The notes beneath the pieces were generated by a model. The model ran no database searches, had not been told where the DNA came from, and was given only the letters and a program-made list of their open reading frames with translations. From the NCBI RefSeq assembly GCF_964355755.1, contig NC_092676.1, forward strand, positions 28,626,288 through 28,690,287: 64,000 bases of DNA, given 5' to 3'. Of this stretch, positions 9,838-26,372 are shown in pieces (position 1 is the stretch's first letter; the number at the start of each line of letters is the position of its first letter). Origin of the DNA: Antedon mediterranea. Taxonomy: Eukaryota > Echinodermata > Crinoidea > Comatulida > Antedonidae. The translations under genes were made by a program, and so were the position numbers.

Positions 9838-12692
9838 ATGGCTGATCAAGTTAGATGGAGCTGTCAAAACGGTGATATAGAGAACTTAGAAAGTTCGGTT
9901 AGCGTGGTAAGTATAAACATTTCTTTCTTTGAATATTTAAACGATAGGCATTAACGTGCTCACTCCGGCGGCCCGCCAAGCCAACAAGCCCGATGTAATC
10001 TGTATCTCTAGTAGGCCCAGGGGCCTAGCTAAGTAGAGGCATAGACACGCTTCTGTGTTACCAAGCCTCTATGTTACCAAGCCTCTAATTCTGTATAATA
10101 TGCTGAGAGCACAAATCAAAGGAAAAATAAAAAATAAATAAAATACAATTTAAAATGTTTCTTTGCTTTAAAGTTTGACAGGCCCATGCCATTATTAACA
10201 TTTTCATTTTTTAATTTTATGTTTCTTTTCTTCTCAGGCCGGTTTTGATATCAATGCTTTCATTGGACAGCGACCACCTCTACACATTGCGGCTGATTAT
10301 GGTCAGCTAGATGTCATCAAATTCCTTGTAGGGAAAGGTGCAGACATTAATGTATGTATAAACTTTAAAAAAAATGTTTTTCTCCTACAATATTTTTAAC
10401 AGACAGCTTGAGTGATTTTCATCAAAACATTGCCAATAAAGTGATGATTTTAATGATTTTATATTATTTATTTTTTCCATGGTTAATTTGCAAACCTTTG
10501 CAGTATGCTGTATGTCCAGCATTCAGATCATAAATATTAATCAAAACCTTTGATTTGCGACAAATTAGAGCCCAGGAACTATTTACATCATGTTAATAAA
10601 TTCATTGCACATGCAGAACAATTGGCCTGGCATTTGGAGATATTGGGACATGTGTCCTCACTGCCCACCTCAACACAGGTTTTAATGGTTTCTAGGTACA
10701 GGCAATGACCGACGACCAACCTAGGTCAGGTCAATATATGTCATCGGTAGTTGCAAATCGAAAACTCCAGCTTTGATCGCGTTTCTTATTTTTTTACATT
10801 TTTTTTTATTGTCAATAACGGGTTGTTTTTGGTTAGCCTATTTCCTGTTCAGAGTCTAGATAATTTTAATAATCAACAAAGCGCTCTGATCTTTACGAAA
10901 TAGTGCTATATAAATGTCGCATTACATTCTGAATAATTGATTTCACTTCATTGATATCACTCTTTATCAGTTATCCCTCTTTATCAGTTATCCTTTAACA
11001 ATAATGAAATTTATGCAGTGAACTTTGCACAAAGAATCAAATAAGAGGAATTACTATATATGTTTGCTACTAATTATAAATGTAAATTAATAAATGTTAT
11101 TTAACAAAAAAGTAAAATTGTTGAGCGCAACAGTTTAAATTAATTGTTAATAAAAGTTAATAAAAACTATTTCCACTTTCACAGAAAAAAGATAAATTGG
11201 GAATGACTGCAGTTCTAGCCGCCATCTATGAAAACCATTATGAATGTGTTAAATACCTGTTAGATAACGTAAGTTTACGATGTGAATATTTATTAATTTT
11301 TTTTATTCATTCTGATGATCAAGAGGATCAATCAAGGATAAAAACACAGAAAAGTACAAAAAGCAACTTATTTCAAATGTGGTCCCTAGATAATAATATT
11401 GGCCTTGTCAATTGTATGACCCCCGGGAGAGGTATGTTATTTGTCCGATGTGCGTCAATCAATCAACCTTATGAATACCATGACACACCCCTGATTGAAA
11501 AAAGTTACTTATCTTTAGGTGACCATAACGCACCCATTTTGACGCATTGTGACCATTGACGGACACTGACACATCATTGTTCATTGATGTGACATACCAG
11601 ATTTGTTTACGCACCCCTGCATTATAATTATTTGTAAATGACGCATCCATGACGCAACTCTCCCGTCTTTCGTATAGTCATTCAATTGACAAGTGCATAA
11701 GAGATTCATCATTAGATGATTTTAAGGTGGTTGGTTGGTAACACATCACCACCCAATTTTGTTCACCAAGTTTTGTGGGGAATGTTCAATTTGTCAAAGG
11801 GCAAGTAAAGTTAAGTTATAGTTAAAGACCCCTTCCCTGCAATTTTGGACGTTTTTTGGAAAATAATACATATATATCACTTTAAAAACATTAAACCATG
11901 TCATTCCTTGTCTTAAATGTACGTTTTATGGTAAATTATGATAAAAAGTGAGAAACAATGCACTACCTAAGTAGCTCGCGGCGATCGACCTCTCGTGGAC
12001 GGTCTTAGGCCTAGCCTAGCTAGGCTTAGTTTTGTAGGCCTAGCTGGTAAACATCGATAACGTACGAACATCGTACGCTAGCTATATACCTAGCCTGACG
12101 TTGTATAGTTGCTGCATTAATTGTCTTTCTATTTTTGCCAGACTCCGTTGATACAAATTGGGGAAAACCCGGTATTTTCGCTGAAAAGTTAGGAGTCTTC
12201 CATTTGTTTTGGCTTCACGATCGATCGAAAAGTGGGCGAATTACAGGTGAAAAACAAAAATATCAATCCGCGCGCAATGCATTTTGGGATTTATAGCGGG
12301 CCGCTATAATTATTAGAATCGATTTATTTTTCACATTTTTAACCGTTTAAAGACGAAAAAAGTTAACGCAATAGGACCATATAGTATTATTTTTACATTA
12401 AATATAGTTTGTGATCTTAAATTAGATCTAAAAAACGTAGGGAATGGGGCTTTAAAGTTATATAATATACCACCACCAAGATTAACAATATTATGGATAC
12501 AGTAAGTAAACCCAAACTACATAATCTCAATTGCAAACAATTATTTTTCTATTACCCTTTGTATTACCAATATTTTGTTTTGTTTTTTTCTAGGGAGCAA
12601 ATACAAATGAAAAAGCACCCAGTGGAGAAACTCTCTTAGAATGCGCTGAGAATGATAAATTAAAAGAACTTGTGAAAAAATATATTAAGTGA
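9838..12692 (+). CDS. MTPN: Myotrophin (small ankyrin-repeat protein), four exons
   Basis: Exons 9838-9906, 10238-10351, 11185-11268 and 12594-12692 join in frame to 121 residues; vertebrate myotrophin has 118. It is a stack of ankyrin repeats: an N-terminal cap with 'WSCQNGDIENLE', a repeat with 'PPLHIAADYGQLDVIKFLVGKGADIN', one with 'GMTAVLAAIYENHYECVKYLLDNGAN', and a short C-terminal cap. In vertebrates myotrophin (V-1) binds the CapZ capping protein and so affects actin-filament capping, and it has also been linked to NF-kappa-B; whether this copy does either is inferred. Exon boundaries fall between repeats, as is usual for ankyrin genes. There is no signal peptide. The third intron holds a TTAA-flanked element, and the 3' region begins with a short tandem repeat. 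Confidence 0.92.
11822..12455. mobile_element. TTAA-flanked DNA element in myotrophin intron 3
   Basis: The ends read 'TTAAAGACCCCTTCCCTGC' on the left and, in reverse complement, 'TTAAAGCCCCATTCCCTACG' on the right, followed on both sides by an 'acgtttttt' stretch. TTAA at 11822-11825 and 12452-12455 fits a target duplication. No transposase is present, and an inner part contains repeated 'taggcctagct'. Confidence 0.6.
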
Positions 12693-12796
12693 TCTGAGAA
12701 AAACAGCCAAAACTCTACTGAATTTATGTGTCATGGAAAACCTCGTAGCATGGCTTACCTTTTAGGACAGCAATGTTGATATCAGGGTTTTACTGA

Positions 12797-12922
12797 CATG
12801 CATCACTGATTTCATTGTCATGCATCACTAATTTCATTGTCATGCATCACCGATTTCATTGTCATGCATCACTAATTTCATTGTCATGCATCACTAATTT
12901 CATTGTCATGCATCACTAATTT
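12797..12922. repeat. 22-bp tandem repeat in the myotrophin 3' region
   Basis: About six copies of 'catgcatcactaatttcattgt', with one 'gatttc' variant in the first and one in the third unit, start about 105 bp after the stop codon, probably in the 3' UTR. Each unit contains the palindrome 'atgcat'. Confidence 0.9.
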
Positions 12923-13048
12923 CACCTAGGAATGGTTAAAGGCTTTTGCAAATCAATTTAGAGAAACTCGTATTCAAAAATGTTTTGAAAGAGTAATAAT
13001 TTATAGATGATTTACTTTTTATGATATTCAGCGTACTTATCACAAATA

Positions 13049-16000
13049 CTCTAGTAGCTAGATCAACTTTCGTATGCACTTTGAGGTCCAGAGAATTTGA
13101 CTTCAGAAATTGGTTTAGGGTGGTCAAACAATCATATTTGGCTTGGTTACACATTTTGAAAATGTGGCGAAAGGTCAAAAGGTCAAGGTGAAAAGTCATA
13201 AGACCAAACATAAATATGTCCTTAAATCTCAACAACCACTGGTCACAACGAGGTAATTTTGGTCTTAAATTAATCAGAAGGTATACATTTATATTCAGTC
13301 TAATGGGACATTTTATTAAAAAATGACCGGAAATGCCATTTATGACCTTTGACCCACAACCTAAGGCATGTATGTATCTCCGTAACTACTGGTCGTAGAC
13401 ACTTGAATTTGGTTTTAAATTGTTCGAAATATATGTTTTGTTATTTGTTACACATTTTGAAAAATGTTACAAAAGGTCAAAGGGTCAAGGTCATGGGTTA
13501 TTTGAACAAATAAAAGAAGGTACTTGTATCTCGGCAACCACTGGTCGCAGCAAGTCAATTTTGGTCTCAAAATGTTTAGAAGGCATGCATTTATATTCCA
13601 TCTAATGGGGCATTTTAGTCAAAAATGATCAGAAATGCCATTTCTGACCTTTGACCCACATACCAGGGCATCTTCATATCTCTGTAAGTACAGGTCGTAG
13701 AAACTTAAATTTGGTATCAAATTGTTCGAAATATATATATTTACATTCATTGTAATAGAAAATGTGGTTAAAAGATGAACAGAAATACTATTACCAATGT
13801 TTCAAACAAAAAACATATCTACACAACTTATCCTTAGACAGTAATGTTATGCAATAACTGATACTTTAAATTGTTTTAATTTCAAATACTAGTTATTGCT
13901 GTCCCCGAGGACATTTTGATAGAAACGTTAAGCTCAACAGTTCTTTTCAGAATGCTAGAAGTAACTTGCCATATGTATCCGATTAAACGCCCCAGGCATT
14001 CATTGTTCAAAATGGTTTTTAGGGGGAAAGAAGGCATCTTTATTTGGGGTATAATATGGTAACATGTATAATCAAATAAATACCACCTAGATGTAAAAAA
14101 ATACTGCACAATTAATATAAAAAAGTGATAAAATTATGTCAAAATGCTTGGTAAATTGTAGATTTATGGTAGTTAATGAAATGTGTTGACGTGATACAAT
14201 TATTGTGTAAATGCATGTGGCGGGGCGTTTATTCCACATGGTGTTCTATTGGAGGGAATGGTGGCGTTTATTTGAAGGAATACTCTAATTTTAATAATTG
14301 TATTTCGTTTCTCAACTGATAAAAGGTACTTTACATGATTCGTTTTCCTCTTTATGCTTTTTAACGAAATCTTTCTGTCTTTTAAAATAAAAGTGATAGA
14401 TTCCATTAAATGGATCTTCTCCTCCAGGTGCCAGTATAATGATATAAAACAATGACACATCATTATCCTGACACGATTGCACTCATAATGGAACTTCATT
14501 CTATCATCTATTTGTTTGTAACTACAATTTGACAACAATCTTTTGCATAGTTTTAAATGCCAATACATAGTTTCAATCATTACTATTGTACAATATGCCC
14601 AGCTTTCCTGAAAACACCCTTGTGTACTGTAGTACAGTGTTGTAGTATGATTTTATCATGATAAACTTCTGATGCTTTTATTGTCAATGCATTCAGTACC
14701 TAAAACATGTCAAAGTTTCTAGTGGTATTGATAATAAATCTCCAGAAATATATATTGTTTTATTATCTACACTGGGAACAGACGTGTATATGTATAAGTT
14801 TTGTCGTTGACATTCAAAACTATTATGCAACAGTGTTACGTAATAATGACAATGACTTGGTCTATTATTGTGGTCTCCGATACCTTTTATTAGGCCTACA
14901 TGATTGTACTTCCACCAGGATAGAATGAGGTTTAATCCCGTTATTATTCTTATTATATATATATATATATCTTTATTTATATATATATCTGGGGTGTATT
15001 TATTTGATTATACATGTTACCATTATTACACCCAACAAAATAAACGCCTTCCCTGAATAAATAAATGCCCGAGGCTTTTATTCGGGTAACTACAGTAAAT
15101 TACTTCTAGCATTCTCAAAAATGTTTGAACGTTCGGGGGTCAACAACACTTTCTAGCATTATTATAAGCAAAAGTACAATTATTACAAACAGTAAAGGAT
15201 TTGTTTTAATTCCTACAGTATAATGAAATCATTAAGCATCAATTATTGCATAACATTACTGTCTAATGATAAGTTGGGTAGATATGTTTTTCATTTAAAA
15301 GATTAGTAATTAATAGTATTTCTGATCATTTTTTATCCAAATTTTCTGTTAGAATGAATGTAAATATGTGTATTTCTAACAATTTGATACTAAATTTAAG
15401 TTTATACGACCTGTACTTACAGAGATAAGAAGATGCCCTGGTATGTATGTCAAAGGTCAGAAATGTCATTTCCGGTCATTTTTTACTAAAATGTTTCATT
15501 AGACTGAATATGAATGTATACCTTTTAAACATTTTGAGACCAAAATTTACTCGCTGTGACCAGTGGTTGCCGAGATACAAATACCTATTTGTGTTTATTC
15601 ATATAACCCCTGGCCTTGACCTTTTGACCTTTTGTAACATTGTTCAAAATGTGTAACAAATAACTAAATGTATATTTCGAACAATTTGAGCCCAAATTCA
15701 AGTCTCTACGGCCAATAGTTACGGAGATACAGATATGCCCTGGTTTATTGGTCAAAGGTCAGAAATGGCATTTCCGGTCATTTTCGACTAAAATGTTTCA
15801 TTAGACTGAATATGAATGTATACCTTCTGATCAATTTGAGACCAAAATTACCTCGCTGTGACCAGTGGTTGTTGAGATTTAAGGACATAATGGTGTTTGA
15901 TCTTATAACCTTTGACCCTGACCTTTTGACCTTTCGCCACATTTTCAAAATGTGTAACCAAGCCAAAAATGATTGTTTGACCACCCTAAACCAATTTCTG

Positions 16001-16055
16001 AAGTCAAATTCTCTGGACCTCAAAGTGCATACGAAAGTTGATCTAGCTACTAGAG
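13049..16055. mobile_element. 3-kb foldback element with roughly 1-kb inverted arms
   Basis: The left arm (13049 to about 14100) and the right arm (about 14985 to 16055) are reverse complements with scattered differences. Matching landmarks are 'actctagtagctagatcaac' at 13049 against 'gttgatctagctactagagt' ending at about 16054; 'agacagtaatgttatgcaat' (about 13838) against its complement at about 15245; and 'tggtaacatgtataatcaaa' (14060) against its complement at about 15005. Each arm is built of two to three diverged 300-bp subunits containing 'aaaggtcaaagggtcaagg' and 'ctactggtcgtaga' motifs. The 0.9-kb centre has no recognisable gene, and open frames in the arms are mirror images of each other. 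This fills most of the spacer between myotrophin and S16. Confidence 0.85.
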
Positions 16056-16757
16056 TAAAAAGAATTATGTTTGCTTCAATTTGTATTTTACTGATACTGA
16101 TAGTTAACTCAATAAATTTATCCAAAGTTTATAATTTATATAACAATTTATATTTAGTTTGCAATGTAATATTTTACTGTGTAAAGGGCTTTTAAAACAG
16201 TAATATTAGTTATATGATGAATACATACTGTACTTTATTTACACATATATGTTTATCCTCTACTTTCATGATAAACTTTTGTAAAAATAAAATGGAAATA
16301 CAATGTTTGTTAGTATTAAAATTATAATAAAAATGTGGTCTTTGGGAAATATAGTTTAACATTTCTGTTTAAAAACCTATTAAGCTATTTACTATAAGTA
16401 TTATATTGGTTATGGTATCTAAAAAGGACAACATATACAGTGTATTTGCACCTTGTTTTTGATTTTAATGTTTCTGGTTATTTTATTCAAACCTTGAGAA
16501 GTTTGTAACTGATTGGTCGATGAAGTTTGCAAGAAGTTTGATCCTTTACGATAAATTAAAAATAAAATTAGCCTACAGAATCTGCCTTATGTTTACCCCT
16601 TTGTATCTAAACTGCTTTTGGCCAGTTATTACATACAAAGTATTAAGTATGTTTTATTCATATGTACTTTTGTGTTTATTTCAGTGGTCTTACATTATTT
16701 TTGTATAAGATATTTGAAGAAGTTTTAGTGGTTAAACCATGGTGTATTGAACCTTAA

Positions 16758-16915
16758 GCTCTGTCTACACTATCAAACTAGTTCCTTGACAAAAAAAGTT
16801 TGATGTGCCCAAATATGGTAGTGATATAACAAAATATGGCAGTGATGAATCATCATATCCATACTAGGCACATTACATTTTTTTTCACATAAAGTTTAAT
16901 AGTGTAGACACCTTT
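16758..16915. repeat. MITE-B copy
   Basis: The ends 'gctctgtctacactatcaaa' and its partner 'agtttaatagtgtagaca' enclose the family core 'gatgtgcccaaatatggta'. The flanking 16056-16757 and 16916-17180 are A+T-rich and show nothing that I can name. Confidence 0.85.
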
Positions 16916-17180
16916 CTTCGAAGTGCTATCAATACATGATCTTCCAGTTGGTATTTCTTATATTTTCTGAGCCTAGAGTGAGAAGTCATTTGTTTTTGTA
17001 CATACACCTCTGTATCTTTCGTATGTAGCTGTAATCATGTTTCAAACTTTATATTGCATTAAAATAATTATCTCACATTAATGTGTTTGGTGTTATTATT
17101 ATTATTCAGGCAAAAAGATAGATTTTACAAAATATAAACAAATTAAACAAACACGACGTAAGGAGAAAAAATAAAATCAT

Positions 17181-17740
17181 AGTGACTAGCTGCCAAGAAA
17201 GCACAAAAGCAGCCTAAGCCACTGTCACCAATTAGGTGTACCTCCACATAGTCACTAGCTGCCAGGAAAGCACAAAAGCAGCCTAAGCCACTGTCACCAA
17301 TTAGGTGTGTACCTCCAACCAATGACTAAATAGTGACTAGCTGCCAGGAAAGCACAACAGCAGCCTAAGCCACTGTCACCAATTAGGTGTGTACCTCCAA
17401 CCAATGACTAAATAGTGACTAGCTGCCAGGAAAGCACAACAGCAGCCTAAGCCACTGTCACCAATTAGGTGTGTACCTCCAACCAGTCACTAAATAGTGA
17501 CTAGCTGCCAGGAATGAACAAAAGCAGCCTAAGCCACTGTCACCAATTAGGTGTGTACCTCCAACCAGTGACTAAATAGTGACTAGCTGCCAGGAATGAA
17601 CAAAAGCAGCCTAAGCCACTGTCACCAATTAGGTGTGTACCTCCAACCAGTCACTAAATAGTGACTAGCTGCCAGGAAAGCACAACAGCAGCCTAAGCCA
17701 CTGTCACCAATTAGGTGTGTACCTCCAACCAGTGACTACT
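17181..17740. repeat. 82-bp tandem array, about seven copies
   Basis: Units begin 'agtgactagctgccagg' at 17181, 17250, 17332, 17414, 17496, 17578 and 17660. The first spacing is 69 bp and the rest are exactly 82 bp. Each unit carries 'cagcctaagccactgtcacc' and 'aattaggtgtgtacctcc'. Variation between units is small (for example 'aaagcacaac' versus 'aatgaacaaa'), which suggests recent expansion. Confidence 0.95.
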
Positions 17741-17937
17741 AAATAAGTACTGTAATACAAATAGCATAACTAACATACGTGAGTAATTGCTTATTATATT
17801 TCTTCACATAAATGTGTTGCTGATTATAATATTCAAATCTCCATATAAAAGTTACATGTTTGAGTGGGTTGATTGAATGAGTTGATTCTAGACAGCGATT
17901 CAACGTTTGTAAAAAGAATTTGGACACAAATACATAT

Positions 17938-18155
17938 TATACCAAGGCAATCCAACAACAGGACACTGAGCTTACAAGATAAGAACTCATAACACTCCAT
18001 TGATCTTATGTCTGGCTGCAACAAATACCAACAGTACTGCAATGTCTGCATATTTTCCTCAGCGCACGGTTTATGTTACAGGGCTGTTTTGGGAGCCACA
18101 GATAAACCCTTTGATCTCCGGAGCTCAGCATCCTGTGGTTAGATTCCCTTTTTTA
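17938..18155. repeat. MITE-C copy
   Basis: The inverted ends are 'aaggcaatccaacaacagga' on the left and, on the right, 'ccggagctcagcatcctgtg' followed by 'gttagattccctt'. The internal parts 'cttatgtctggctgcaacaa' and 'aaaccctttgatctccggag' are shared with the other three copies. Confidence 0.75.
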
Positions 18156-18466
18156 TACTATACAGTTGAGCTGGAATAAAAAGAATCAGGACACCTGCTG
18201 GTAGAGTGTGCTATAGAGAAGGAAACAAGAACTAAAGCCTTGTGTAGTGCTACTCTTGGACGGAACAGTATTTTGCAGAAAGAAGATCCTGTTTCACAAG
18301 ATGGATGACAGACTATCGGCAGGATCAAGCATGTCTGAAATTTGTTTTCCGTCAAATTTTAATTTAAAATACAACATAATAATGAAACAAAATCATGATA
18401 ATCTTTTCTCAACGTTATTTATTCATTTTTGCCTATTCTTCAATGATGTACATAGCCATATATAAT

Positions 18467-20621
<2,155 letters not shown>

Positions 20622-20623
20622 AT

Positions 20624-20900
20624 CTATAAAGTAAATGAAAAATTAATTTAAATACATTAGATTTAATTAAACTAAAAATATATCTAAATTTATTACACAT
20701 AACCCCATAAATATGTGAATAAAAACACTTACTTTTTTCACGAGGTTACCGTGCAAGCCCGAAGATCGAAAAGAGCGAGAAACATGGCTAGCCTCTAGTC
20801 TTTTTCTGCCAGCCGTTTTAGAAAATTTTAGAAAAACGCCCTCAAAGGTTTTTTTAAAACGCGGGATCATGGCAACCAATCGACCAAAAACGCGCGAAAT
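20624..20900 (-). promoter_or_regulatory. S16 5' region: non-coding first exon and probable TOP start
   Basis: On the minus strand a splice donor 'GTAAGTG' begins at 20732 and an acceptor 'TTTATAG' ends at 20624, giving a non-coding exon from 20733 upwards. About 45-60 bp before the donor is a pyrimidine tract 'TTTCTCGCTCTTTTCG' (about 20769-20784), a good candidate for a terminal-oligopyrimidine transcription start as in other ribosomal-protein genes. The exact start is not determinable. Confidence 0.5.
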
Positions 20901-21097
20901 ATTAATTTTGTGGTGGTTGGTGTATGTTGTTGTTGATTTTGTACATTTAGTAAGTATTAATTGTCATATTTACCGAATTATACGTGTTTTACCAAATTGG
21001 TTAAGTACATTATTATTACATAGTATTTCAGTTAATTAAACTCATTTTGCTGCTGCCAATGATGATGCAAAATGAGTTTAAAAAGATGCCTAAAATG

Positions 21098-21275
21098 TAT
21101 TGAAGACCATCGTGAGTAACATCATTTACACATTATCCAAGGCGCTACATTGTCATTGTATTCTAGGCCTAGGTTAGGTTTCATTCCATTCTTGCCTTGA
21201 TGGAGTGGCAAAAGGGTGGTTTGGATGATTGGGATTGTGTATTTTATGTGTCATTCGTGTTATTTAACGTACATC
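21098..21275. repeat. Rearranged copy of S16 intron 1 sequence
   Basis: 21098-21178 is a direct copy of about 20060-20136 (including the 3'-flank and half of the intron 1 snoRNA candidate, but not its box D end). 21183-21275 is an inverted copy of 20405-20495. The two pieces are side by side here but about 270 bp apart and in opposite relative orientation in the intron. This is duplicated, rearranged DNA and not a gene. Confidence 0.8.
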
Positions 21276-21448
21276 TTACCATCAGAGTCATACATCACTG
21301 GAATTCTCTGCCTGAATATGTAATACAAGCCTCTTCAGTGAACATCTTTAAGTCTAGACTTGACAACTATTTTCGGCTAGAAATGGAATCTAATAGGCAC
21401 TAGCCTAAACTATTTCCATCAAACATTAAGTGTAAGTGTAAGTGTAAG
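21272..21448 (+). mobile_element. Short 3' end of a LINE
   Basis: The plus strand encodes 'TIRVIHHWNSLPEYVIQASS' followed by 'VNIFKSRLDNYF' and a stop at about 21403, typical of the last residues of a Jockey/CR1-like reverse transcriptase. A simple tail 'taagtgtaagtgtaagtgtaag' follows at 21429-21450. The element is truncated to its terminal 180 bp. Confidence 0.7.
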
Positions 21449-21734
21449 ATAATTAATTAATTATATTATTATAATATAAGAAGATTGAAAGAACAAGGTA
21501 CACAGGGAGAGAGAGAGAGGGTACAGTAAATACTGTACTGTAGGGGAGAGAGAGTGTGTGCATTATGGATGCAGACAATTTAAAATTATAATTAAAGTAA
21601 GACCTATAGTGTGAATAAAAATACTACATTTAAAATATATTTTAATTTAACTGTTGAATTAATAATACAGGGGACGTATTATTATAATTATTATTATTAT
21701 ATTTAGTTTGTGATTGTTACTGTTTCCAAGCTGA

Positions 21735-24547
<2,813 letters not shown>

Positions 24548-24990
24548 ACACTATTCTGAACGCTTTAAGTATATTAGATATGGGAATGATAATATGTAGT
24601 GCATAGCTTTAGTTTAATAGGTTTGTGTTTATACAAAGTTGAGTTCTGAGAAGAATCTAGTTTATTAATAAGACAGTACTTAGCCAGCTGTAACTGGTGT
24701 CTATTACAAACTGAATCCTGTTCAACCACTGCCTTAAAGTATTTATATTTTGTGAAACTGTTTAAAATTTCATACAACATGTAAATAAAACATTTGTAAA
24801 TAGATTGGATTCGTTGTTTTATTATTACAGTAGGCCAGAAAAACAAAACACTTACATTTATTGTCTTTTTCCATTGTATTAGTATTATGAACGCCACCAT
24901 TTTAATTTTTTCAAGTATTCGTATGACATGCAATATGTGCCAAATTTATTTATAGGAATATTAAGGCATAAAGGTTTTGAGAATTGTGTT

Positions 24991-25130
24991 AAGCTCTGTC
25001 TACACTATCAAACTTTATGTGACAAAAAATGTGATGTGCCCAAATATGGACACGAAGATGTCATATCACTGCCATAATTGAGCACATCACACTTTTTTGT
25101 CAAACTAGTTTGATAGTGTAGACAGCCTTA
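24991..25130. repeat. MITE-B copy (near full length)
   Basis: It begins 'aagctctgtctacactatca' and ends 'agtttgatagtgtagacagc', with the core 'gtgatgtgcccaaatatgg'. It lies 3' of TYMS. Confidence 0.88.
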
Positions 25131-25749
25131 TGGTGTAATTAAATGAAGTGATTGCAATGAATTCAACAGAAACATGCTAAAAGTACAGTTTAGAATTTTG
25201 TTTCATTATCTTTAATACTGTATTTTAATAAAAGAAAAAAACAAAAAAAATATACATTGAAAATCTGAGAAAAAAAAAACTCTAATTTTAAAATAAATTG
25301 TAACACTATAAAAGCTTATAGCAACAATACTTTGTTTTCGAAAGTAGAATTTTAAAACATAATTGGGACTTTACACCGACTTTGGTATAAGCCCACCGCC
25401 ATACAACATTTGGTAACAGGTCAAGCTACCCCTAAAATAATCTGCTGGATATATCTCGGTTTAAATTCAAAAGAGGGCTTATACCAATTATTTAGCACCA
25501 TAAATAAACAACAGCAGCACATAATGTTAAAAAATACAGTACTTCAAATTTTACAAACTCAAAAATGATAATACATTTACTGCACTGCCTAGTAGTATAG
25601 GCATATTATACAAATATAATTTACTTAAGGGAAAAAATAAAAAATTGTAAGAGCTTAATCTGAAACTAAAACAAAAATGATTGAATAAATGAAAGTTATT
25701 TTTAAAGTTATAAATCACTATCTTTCAAATTGTTTACATTAAAAGTAAA

Positions 25750-25863
25750 GGCCTGTCTACACTATCAAAAAAATGTGACATTCCCAAATATGGTAGTGGT
25801 ATGTCCATATATGGGCACATCACATTTGTTGTCACATAAAGTTTGATAGTGTAGACAGGGCCT
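25750..25863. repeat. MITE-B copy
   Basis: It begins 'ggcctgtctacactatcaaa' and ends 'tttgatagtgtagacagggc'. The core is shortened but keeps 'cccaaatatggtagtgg' and 'atatgggcacatcacat'. Confidence 0.85.
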
Positions 25864-26372
25864 AACGCTATTATTTTCTTTAAAAAACAAATTGCACAGT
25901 GTTTGTCTGAGGCAGGAAATGATCGGTATTTGCTTTAATAAATCAATTACAGTAGTATTTTCTATAGAAATATCCGAGAAAGAACTGAACAATACATGAT
26001 CATATGTCAATAAACAGATTGTGTACCAATAACCTCAAGGAAATTTACAAGTAATAACACTTTGAAGATTGTGTCTAAACTAGAAATTGATAAAACATCT
26101 TTTTTCTAAATTAACATTTGTTCAATTATTGAAAGAGCAGTAGGGACTTAACATGATCATCGGTGTTTATTAAAAAAAGAAAAATCTTTTTCAATTTAAC
26201 TGGTATAATTTCGCTTTTGCTTGGTGAATTGGTAGGATTAGGAAAGGCTAAAATTGTAGTCTACCGCATAAATTGGTAGGTGTGTCTTTACAGGTGCTAC
26301 TACTAGACAGAGTTGTTCTGTTTATTGTTGAAAACATCTTGGAATGTTAGATCGGTACTACAGACTTTTACG

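Larger units (their letters stand above)
24548..26372. other. Spacer between TYMS and AMBRA1 3' ends
   Basis: The two genes converge here. It holds the TYMS 3' UTR to about 24.8 kb, two MITE-B copies (24991-25130 and 25750-25863) and, on the AMBRA1 side, a minus-strand AATAAA at 26166-26171 about 200 nt after its stop. The remainder is A+T-rich, and I see no gene. Confidence 0.6.

Noticed and set aside
11197-11559. 120-residue open frame extending past myotrophin exon 3
   Set aside because: Read-through of the donor at 11269; the ankyrin repeat continues properly only in exon 4 at 12594.
15812-16195. 127-residue open frame, and mirror frames at 12936-13235 and 15778-16125
   Set aside because: They are the two arms of the 3-kb inverted repeat; the same protein appears on opposite strands and has no known domain.
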